Shown piece by piece: positions 1 to 4,397 of a stretch of DNA of 5,403 nucleotides. The stretch is from an uncultured Pseudobdellovibrionaceae bacterium. GTDB lineage: Bacteria > Bdellovibrionota > Bdellovibrionia > Bdellovibrionales > Bdellovibrionaceae. The stretch spans positions 1-5,403 of the forward strand of contig CALCCV010000331.1 of the NCBI GenBank assembly GCA_937900305.1. The letters are read 5' to 3'. Made by a program: the position numbers and the translations under genes. The notes beneath the pieces are model-generated. The model was not told the origin of the DNA, made no database searches, and saw nothing but the letters and a program-made list of their open reading frames with translations. The stretch's first letter is position 1, and each line of letters begins with the position of its first letter.

Positions 1-497
1 ATTTCATAGTCGACCGAAATGCCAACACGTTCACCTCCGCGAAGCTCCTCGATAAAGTCGGGATCGAAATTTTATCAGAGTCAAAGCTCGTTGTGAGCTC
101 AAAAGATGAAAACAAAATCTCTTTCCAATCAACTAAACAGCTGCCGTTGAACTCAGGAGTATTGATCTGCGAAAACACCGCAGAAATCATTGAGTGGGAT
201 GAAAAAATCGAAAAGTCATTTAGCCAAATATTACCTAAAAAACTGATCGATCAGTGCTTGAAAAATGAGAAACCCTTTCTCCTAACTTATCAAAGAATAG
301 GAAATTGCAATTCCTACTTCTCCGAGTCTCACGTTCTTACGCTTTATTTCTCTGATACTTCATCCACAACTCGCCTTCTCTCCTTCACTTACAGCAATTT
401 AACTCCAGACGTGGGATGGTTAATGAAAGTTCCAATGAAATTTGAGATCAATTCGGAAGTCAATGCGCTTCCAAGCCTCGTTGAAAGTCTGAGATAG
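1..497 (+). CDS. 3' part of a gene of unknown function (5' end outside window)
   Basis: I do not recognise this protein. The frame is open from base 3 to the TAG at 495-497 (about 164 residues). A GTG at 93 could serve as a start, but the codons upstream of it read as ordinary protein (for example FIVDRNANTFTSAKLLDKVG) and no ribosome binding site precedes the GTG. The gene is therefore most likely cut by the window edge. The visible part has no signal peptide, membrane helix or Cys/His metal motif. It is a mixed polar/hydrophobic sequence with alternating stretches such as HVLTLYFSD and TTRLLSFTYSN that suggest beta strands, so probably a soluble domain. By my count bases 121-360 are about 37% GC, clearly lower than the roughly 50-60% sampled in gcvT, which may indicate a gene of different origin. 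Coding status is fairly secure from the long open frame; function is unknown. Confidence 0.65.
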   Translation, partial: FIVDRNANTFTSAKLLDKVGIEILSESKLVVSSKDENKISFQSTKQLPLNSGVLICENTAEIIEWDEKIEKSFSQILPKKLIDQCLKNEKPFLLTYQRIGNCNSYFSESHVLTLYFSDTSSTTRLLSFTYSNLTPDVGWLMKVPMKFEINSEVNALPSLVESLR

Positions 498-577
498 CGA
501 ATCGCCCTAGGCCAAGGTCCAAAACTGAATTCACACAAGAAGCTCCTCCACGGCTCAAATTGGGATCTATTCAGCAG

Positions 578-606
578 TTGTCAAGATGACTGACATATTC
601 TATATC
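578..606 (+). promoter_or_regulatory. possible sigma-70-type promoter
   Basis: TTGTCA at 578-583 (5 of 6 to TTGACA) is followed after 17 bases by TATATC at 601-606 (4 of 6 to TATAAT). TATCAT at 603-608 is an alternative -10 with a 19-base gap. It lies in an AT-rich stretch about 130 bases before the receptor start codon. Such matches occur by chance in AT-rich DNA, so this is a secondary candidate beside the stronger sigma-28-type promoter downstream. Confidence 0.3.
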
Positions 607-624
607 ATAAGTAAAAAACTTATT

Positions 625-652
625 TAAAGTTGAAAAGACCTTAGGCCGATTA
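625..652 (+). promoter_or_regulatory. sigma-28 (FliA)-type promoter of the chemoreceptor gene
   Basis: TAAAGTTG at 625-632 and GCCGATTA at 645-652 each match the FliA consensus (TAAAGTTT, N11, GCCGATAA) at 7 of 8 bases. The gap is 12 bases, one more than the enterobacterial optimum. The element lies about 80 bases before the ATG of a chemotaxis receptor, the class of gene that FliA typically drives in flagellated bacteria. The expected transcription start is near base 660, giving a leader of about 75 bases. The one-base longer gap and the assumption that this organism's FliA shares the consensus are the main uncertainties. Confidence 0.75.
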
Positions 653-721
653 AACTAACGAAGGCCACACAACTTTAGAGCGCGATTTTTTGTAAATTCG
701 GGAATCTCGAGTTTGCCCTTC

Positions 722-726
722 AGGAG
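722..726 (+). promoter_or_regulatory. ribosome binding site of the chemoreceptor gene
   Basis: AGGAG sits 7 bases before the ATG at 734. This decides the start: an in-frame TTG at 713 would place the Shine-Dalgarno sequence inside the coding region and has no such motif in front of it. Confidence 0.85.
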
Positions 727-733
727 TAATAAA

Positions 734-2362
734 ATGAATTTTTCAACATGGTCCGTGTCTTCTAGGATCTGGCTGCTGAGTGCACTTTTGTTAGCGGTTC
801 TGGTGGTCGAGGGTGTTTTTTCTTATATGAATTTAGGGAAAATAAATTCTTCGCTTCGTGAAGTCACCAAAATTCAACTGCCCGCCATCCACAATATGAC
901 TCTTGTCGATATGATGCACGATGGGATTCGAGCGGTGGTGTTTCGAGCCCTCTTCATTGCTGAACACGATGGAACTAACGAAGAAAAATCTGAGATCATC
1001 AAAGAGATGGCCGAATTCTCCGAAAACATTGCTGGCTATCTAGCAAAAGTAAATCAACTTGATCTAGAGCCTACCACCAAAGCTTTGATTGCCAAGAGCA
1101 CCCCGCACGTGAAAGCCTACCAAGATATCTCGACAAGCATCGTGAACCTCGCGGCCAAAGGAAATGTACCGGCGGCATTGGCCGAACTTCCAAAATTCAA
1201 CGAGCAGTTCGAATTGTTGGAAAAAAACTTGGGAGAGCTTGGCGAAATCATCGAAAAAAGTGCACTTCGCGAACAAGAAGAAGGGGGTAGCGCCATATTC
1301 CTTTCCAATGCTCTGGTAGCCTGTGGTCTTATTTTGGGCCTGCTTTGCAGCCTTCTAATCAACTCTTCACTCACGCGCGCATTGAGGACGATCATCCAGG
1401 CCCTTCGAAGCCGCGTGCAAAACGTTGGTGAAAAGGCCTCAGAAGTTCGGGATCTTTCCGAGAAACTGACCGGCGCATCGACCGTACAGGCTGCAGCCGT
1501 TCAAGAAACTGCTGCATCGATCACCGAGATCAGCGCAATGTCGCAAAAGACAGCGAGCAACTCCGAAAGCTTGCGCCAGGCGGTCGAAAAAGGAGACGAA
1601 GCCGTCACCCGTGGTCAATCTTCGGTGAAACGAGTTTTAGAATCCATGGAGAGCATCCGTAACAACACCGAAAACCTGGTTCGACAGCTTCACGACAACA
1701 GCGTCAGTATCACCGAAATTATGAAGTTCATCCAAGAGATTGGCGCAAAGACAAAAGTGATTAACGAAATTGTTTTTCAAACCAAACTTCTATCATTCAA
1801 TGCTTCCGTTGAGGCGGCGCGCGCCGGTGAACATGGCAAAGGTTTTGCGGTGGTGGCCGAAGAGGTCGGTAAACTCGCACAAATGAGTGGTAACGCAGCC
1901 ATGGAGATTAGCACTTTGCTCAATGAAGGCGTAGGAAGAGCTCAGTCGATTGTTACACAAACCCAGTCCCAGGTTGATTCGATCACTCAGCACAGTTCGG
2001 TTGCCATTGCCGAAGGCACCGACACCGCCAATCAATGCAGTCAATCGCTTGACGACATCGATTCGCAAATTACGATCGTGTTGGCAATGACATCGGAAAT
2101 CGATACAGCACTCAAAGAACAAAATCGTGGGGTCGCCGAGATCACAAGGGCTGTGCAATCGTTCGACCGAGGTACGCGGGATATAAAAATGAACTCACAG
2201 AGCACGATGGAGGTTTCTTCCACCCTCACCGACAGCTTCAATGAACTTCAGTCAGTGGTGGCCCATGTGGAAAGTTTGGCAAAGGTTCGCCCGTCGCACG
2301 ATGGACAATCCAACTCCCAATTCCAACGCACCGACCTTCACATCGTTACGAAAGCTTCCTAA
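734..2362 (+). CDS. methyl-accepting chemotaxis protein, transmembrane, no recognisable HAMP
   Basis: A 542-residue chemoreceptor that senses signals with its periplasmic part and controls CheA kinase in the cytoplasm. Layout: cytoplasmic start, membrane helix about 12-31, helical periplasmic sensor about 32-185 resembling the four-helix-bundle MCP type, membrane helix about 186-210, then a long coiled-coil hairpin 215-510. The hairpin tip (344-385) reads INEIVFQTKLLSFNASVEAA followed by RAGEHGKGFAVVAEEV, so it is plainly an MCP signalling domain. A methylation-site match (A-A-x-x-Q-E-x-x-A-S) lies at 253-262. The usual HAMP hallmarks, a conserved Pro, a Gly-containing connector and the second helix ending near E-L-G, are not visible after membrane helix 2. 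There is no C-terminal NWETF-type CheR tether. The tail may be frameshifted (see separate entry). The start ATG follows AGGAG by 7 bases. A FliA-type promoter upstream suggests control with the flagellar genes. The ligand cannot be inferred. Confidence 0.93.
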   Translation: MNFSTWSVSSRIWLLSALLLAVLVVEGVFSYMNLGKINSSLREVTKIQLPAIHNMTLVDMMHDGIRAVVFRALFIAEHDGTNEEKSEIIKEMAEFSENIAGYLAKVNQLDLEPTTKALIAKSTPHVKAYQDISTSIVNLAAKGNVPAALAELPKFNEQFELLEKNLGELGEIIEKSALREQEEGGSAIFLSNALVACGLILGLLCSLLINSSLTRALRTIIQALRSRVQNVGEKASEVRDLSEKLTGASTVQAAAVQETAASITEISAMSQKTASNSESLRQAVEKGDEAVTRGQSSVKRVLESMESIRNNTENLVRQLHDNSVSITEIMKFIQEIGAKTKVINEIVFQTKLLSFNASVEAARAGEHGKGFAVVAEEVGKLAQMSGNAAMEISTLLNEGVGRAQSIVTQTQSQVDSITQHSSVAIAEGTDTANQCSQSLDDIDSQITIVLAMTSEIDTALKEQNRGVAEITRAVQSFDRGTRDIKMNSQSTMEVSSTLTDSFNELQSVVAHVESLAKVRPSHDGQSNSQFQRTDLHIVTKAS

Positions 2363-2475
2363 GCCAGAAGAGTGTTTTCCATCAGGAAAGAAATTTCTTG
2401 CTGCGACCTCTGCAGATGAAGAGCCCTCAGCAACTCCGACGTCGGAGTTCGAACCGTCTGATGAAGTCAATTCGA
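2310..2475 (+). other. possible frameshifted C-terminal tail of the chemoreceptor
   Basis: In the frame one base ahead of the receptor (+1), the DNA across and beyond the receptor stop codon stays open. It reads as a Pro/Ser/Glu/Lys-rich stretch, including KLPKPEECFPSG and TSADEEPSATPTSEFEPSDE. This is the composition of the flexible linkers that often end MCPs. By contrast, the receptor's own frame after its TAA quickly gives an unlikely Cys/Arg-rich sequence and another stop. A one-base change around 2300-2350 would join the two. The open frame continues to 2606, but after about 2475 it becomes purine-repeat DNA and no longer looks like protein. This is inference from composition only; the tail could also be non-coding. 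Confidence 0.35.
2432..2449. repeat. perfect 18-bp palindrome
   Basis: AACTCCGAC is followed at once by its exact reverse complement GTCGGAGTT. As RNA it could form a 7-bp stem with an ACGT loop on either strand, so it could help terminate both converging transcripts. No T-run follows on either side, so it is not a standard intrinsic terminator. It could also be a protein-binding site or chance. Confidence 0.5.
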
Positions 2476-2522
2476 GCTCTTATTTGAGGATGTTTTTAGG
2501 GGAGTTTTGTGGGAGCTATTTT

Positions 2523-2556
2523 GGAGGAGAGAGAGAGAAAGCGAGAGAAGAGGAAC
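2523..2556. repeat. purine tract with (GA)6 repeat
   Basis: The plus strand is almost entirely purine here, broken only by a C at 2542 and ending at the C at 2556. Six GA units occupy 2527-2538. The complementary strand, which would be the RNA sequence of the leftward transcript downstream of tRNA-Leu, is rich in C and U and poor in G. That composition resembles Rho-loading sites, but this reading is inference. Confidence 0.5.
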
Positions 2557-2607
2557 GTGTATTTGAAGGAGCCTTTCCAATTTCATCACCACTGCGACTT
2601 TGCTAAC

Positions 2608-2624
2608 ACCAGCCAGCGGCTGGT
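2608..2624 (-). other. hairpin immediately after tRNA-Leu
   Basis: ACCAGCC and GGCTGGT form a perfect 7-bp stem with a 3-base loop, beginning two bases after the CCA end of the tRNA in its direction of transcription. No T-run follows, so this could be a weak terminator or a 3' processing barrier rather than a standard intrinsic terminator. Confidence 0.4.
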
Positions 2625-2626
2625 AG

Positions 2627-2711
2627 TGGTACCCGAGACAGGACTTGAACCTGCACACCTTGCGGCACCAGATCCTAAGTCTGGCGTGTCTGCCAATTCC
2701 ACCACTCGGGC
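2627..2711 (-). tRNA. tRNA-Leu(UAG)
   Basis: An 85-base leucine tRNA with encoded CCA. The acceptor stem is GCCCGAG with CTCGGGT, so pair 1:72 is G-U, as I recall for E. coli tRNA-Leu(GAG). The discriminator base is A. The anticodon stem CCAGA/TCTGG encloses loop CTTAGGA with anticodon UAG (plus-strand bases 2675-2677), which reads CUA and by wobble other CUN codons. A long variable arm containing GCC-GCAA-GGT marks a class II tRNA, and the T arm is GCAGG-TTCAAGT-CCTGT. The D region GTGGAATTGGCAGACAC matches other bacterial leucine tRNAs. It lies 41 bases after the gcvH stop on the same strand. No clear promoter of its own is visible, so it may be co-transcribed with gcvH and processed out. 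Confidence 0.96.
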
Positions 2712-2752
2712 ACAATTGGTAAGGGTCCTTCAATTCTCAAATTTTGATCTCA

Positions 2753-3145
2753 TCACTTCGCTTCAGCAATGAGTTTTTTATAATCAGGCGAGCGCATCAA
2801 ATTGACCAGCTCTTTTTCCGTGTCCATCTCAATGCGAATCAACCAACCTTCATTGTTGGGGTCATCGTTCAAGAAGCTCAAATCATTTTCAACGTTGCGA
2901 TTCACTTCAATGACTGTGCCTGAAACCGGAGCGTACAAATCCGTCGCGGCTTTCACACTTTCAATCACACCGAAGGGCTGACCTTGAGTGACTTTTTGAC
3001 CCTCTTCTGGCAACTCCACAAAAACCACTTCGCCCAACTGAGTCTGCGCAAATTCAGTGATGCCCACAGTGACGATGTTTTCATCGACTTGAGCCCACTC
3101 ATGATCTTTTGTGTAATAGTATTCTTCTGGTACGTGCCCGGCCAT
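2753..3145 (-). CDS. gcvH: glycine cleavage system H protein
   Basis: A 130-residue lipoyl carrier of the glycine cleavage system. Its lipoyl arm takes the aminomethyl group from the P protein (GcvP) to the T protein (GcvT) and is then re-oxidised by the L protein. The lipoylated lysine is K65 in the motif FGVIESVKAATDLYAPVSG. The N-terminal YYTKDHEW, the middle VGITEFAQTQLGEVVFVELP and the C-terminal NEGWLIRI are typical family blocks, and the length is normal for full-length GcvH. The start ATG is preceded by AGGAAGGTG (3158-3150), with GGAAGG 6 bases upstream, and the gene ends with the double stop TGATGA. It lies 113 bases after gcvT on the same strand and 41 bases before tRNA-Leu. A tandem heptamer repeat ends just upstream of its ribosome binding site. 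Confidence 0.97.
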   Translation of the reverse strand: MAGHVPEEYYYTKDHEWAQVDENIVTVGITEFAQTQLGEVVFVELPEEGQKVTQGQPFGVIESVKAATDLYAPVSGTVIEVNRNVENDLSFLNDDPNNEGWLIRIEMDTEKELVNLMRSPDYKKLIAEAK

Positions 3146-3166
3146 AAATCACCTTCCTGTTGGAAC

Positions 3167-3201
3167 TGATCTGATATCTCTGATCTCTGATCTCTGATCT
3201 C
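3167..3201. repeat. tandem 7-base repeat (five copies) upstream of gcvH
   Basis: Five consecutive heptamers read TGATCTG, ATATCTC, TGATCTC, TGATCTC, TGATCTC on the plus strand (unit GAGATCA on the coding strand of gcvH). Three copies are exact and two are degenerate. The array ends 8 bases before the Shine-Dalgarno region of gcvH in the transcribed direction, so it forms part of the gcvH leader or the gcvT-gcvH linker RNA. Arrays of identical short units can gain or lose copies by slippage. Confidence 0.85.
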
Positions 3202-3258
3202 GAAGACTCACATCTCATGTTTTTGCCGATCTGGGTCAAGAACTTTGCATCCTGACGC

Positions 3259-4377
3259 TCAAGTCCGATGAACGAAGGGCGTTTTGCAAATTCGAGCTTT
3301 CACTTTTTTGCCTCGAATATCGACAAAAATTTCGCGATCGTCACCGGCAACTTCGGTTTTCACATAGCCGATCCCAATCGGCCGATTCAAACTCGGCGAA
3401 TGCGTTCCGCTGGTCACAAAACCGACTTCTTTTTCACCGGCCTCTCCGGCGAACAATTTGTAGCCTTGGCGTGGAATGCCTTTGTCGACCATTTCAAACC
3501 CGATTAGCTTTCGGGCCAGGCCCTTCTCCTTGCCAGCAACCATCGGTCCCTTGCCCACAAAGTCCTTCGCCGCAGGTTTGATCACCCAGCCGAGTCCGGC
3601 TTCATAGGGATTAGAAACATCGTCAATCTCGTGGCCATACAAAGAGTATTTCATTTCAGTTCGCAAAGTGTCGCGCGCACCCAGCCCGATCGGGCCCATG
3701 TCGAGTTTTGCACCTTCTGCGACGAGCGTCTGCCAAAGCTCTAAGGCCCCTTTGGCTTCGATAAAAACTTCGCAACCAATTTCACCTGTGTAACCGGTGG
3801 TCGCGACAATCACATCATGACCGTGAAATTTGGCGCTCTGATGAGTGAACGATTTCATTTCTGAAACTTTAAATCCAAAAATGCGATCGCAAAGAGGCAG
3901 AACCTTGGGTCCTTGAATGGCAATCTGCGCCCACTTTTCACACTCATTCACCAGTTCGGCACCTTGATTGTGTTTCACCATCCATTGCCAATCTTTTTCA
4001 GCATTCGAGGCATTGACACAAACTAAGTAATCTTCGTTCGGTTTCAAGCAATAGACGATGATATCGTCCACGAGCCCACCCTGGTCATTCGGCAGGAGCG
4101 AGTACTGCGCCTCACCCGCCTGCAATTTTCCAACATCGTTAGTGGTCAAGTGTTGCAGAGTTTTGAGTGAGTTGGCGCCAAGGACACGAATCTCGCCCAT
4201 GTGAGAGACATCAAAAAAGCCGCCAGACCTGCGCACCTGTTGATGCTCTTCAATCAATCCCGAGTACTGAACTGGCATCCACCAACCCGCGAAATCGACC
4301 ATTCGTGCGCCTCGCTGAGCATGGTCTTCGCTCAAAGGTGTGCGAGCAGGCGTTGCGACGGAAGTTTGTGAGTCCAT
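3259..4377 (-). CDS. gcvT: glycine cleavage system T protein (aminomethyltransferase)
   Basis: A 372-residue aminomethyltransferase. It releases ammonia from the aminomethyl group carried on lipoyl-GcvH and passes the carbon to tetrahydrofolate, giving 5,10-methylene-tetrahydrofolate. Family blocks in order: GARMVDFAGWWMPVQYSG (23-40), FDVSHMGEI (55-63), LTTNDV (77-82), GGLVDDIIVY (100-109) with the catalytic Asp of the DD pair, TTGYTGEIGCEVF (193-205), GLGARDTLRTE (231-241) and VTSGTHSPSLNRPIGIGYV (321-339). The length is typical. The chosen ATG at 4377 follows AGGAGG by 4 bases. An in-frame ATG at 4401 overlaps the upstream stop codon as ATGA but has no ribosome binding site and adds eight residues unlike the family, so I rejected it. 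It lies 20 bases after the Rsm22-family gene, consistent with one operon. I see no glycine riboswitch within the window; any would lie upstream of the right edge. Confidence 0.97.
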   Translation of the reverse strand: MDSQTSVATPARTPLSEDHAQRGARMVDFAGWWMPVQYSGLIEEHQQVRRSGGFFDVSHMGEIRVLGANSLKTLQHLTTNDVGKLQAGEAQYSLLPNDQGGLVDDIIVYCLKPNEDYLVCVNASNAEKDWQWMVKHNQGAELVNECEKWAQIAIQGPKVLPLCDRIFGFKVSEMKSFTHQSAKFHGHDVIVATTGYTGEIGCEVFIEAKGALELWQTLVAEGAKLDMGPIGLGARDTLRTEMKYSLYGHEIDDVSNPYEAGLGWVIKPAAKDFVGKGPMVAGKEKGLARKLIGFEMVDKGIPRQGYKLFAGEAGEKEVGFVTSGTHSPSLNRPIGIGYVKTEVAGDDREIFVDIRGKKVKARICKTPFVHRT

Positions 4378-4381
4378 AGAT

Positions 4382-4387
4382 CCTCCT
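4382..4387 (-). promoter_or_regulatory. ribosome binding site of gcvT
   Basis: AGGAGG on the minus strand, 4 bases before the ATG at 4377. It selects this start over the ATG at 4401, which overlaps the preceding gene's stop but lacks a Shine-Dalgarno sequence. Confidence 0.8.
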
Positions 4388-4397
4388 GAAGGCGCGA

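Larger units (their letters stand above)
498..733. other. non-coding region upstream of the chemoreceptor gene
   Basis: These 236 bases separate the unknown gene from the chemoreceptor and contain no convincing reading frame. There is no hairpin followed by a T-run that would mark a terminator for the upstream gene. The middle is AT-rich and holds the promoter candidates listed separately, plus short inverted repeats (580-590, 579-595 and 607-623). The last 75 or so bases would be the untranslated leader of the receptor mRNA if the sigma-28-type promoter is used. Confidence 0.7.
2363..2626. other. convergent intergenic region between chemoreceptor and tRNA-Leu
   Basis: The plus-strand receptor gene and the minus-strand gcvT-gcvH-tRNA group run towards each other here, so both transcripts must end in or beyond these 264 bases. 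No typical intrinsic terminator (GC hairpin plus T-run) is visible on either strand. The region contains the possible frameshifted tail, an 18-bp palindrome (2432-2449), a GA-repeat purine tract (2523-2556) and a hairpin touching the tRNA 3' end. Confidence 0.6.

Noticed and set aside
713..733. TTG at 713 as the receptor start codon.
   Set aside because: The AGGAG motif at 722-726 would lie inside the coding sequence and is ideally placed for the ATG at 734.
2388..2399. AAGAAATTTCTT palindrome after the receptor stop as a terminator.
   Set aside because: It is a short AT-rich palindrome with no room for a loop and no following T-run, and is likely to occur by chance.
2467..2772. Open frames on both strands across the tRNA, including peptides with GGIGRHARLRI and VPETGLEPAHLAAPDPKSG.
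   Set aside because: These are translations of the tRNA-Leu gene and its flanks. Such tRNA-derived peptides are often mis-annotated as proteins.
3202..3258. TTGACC (minus strand, 3237-3232) as the -35 box of a separate gcvH promoter.
   Set aside because: No acceptable -10 hexamer lies 16-18 bases downstream; the best is TGAGAT with 3 of 6 matches.
3146..3258. Glycine riboswitch in the gcvT-gcvH gap.
   Set aside because: The gap is too short and is dominated by simple heptamer repeats. I see none of the conserved glycine aptamer core, and such switches normally lie before gcvT.
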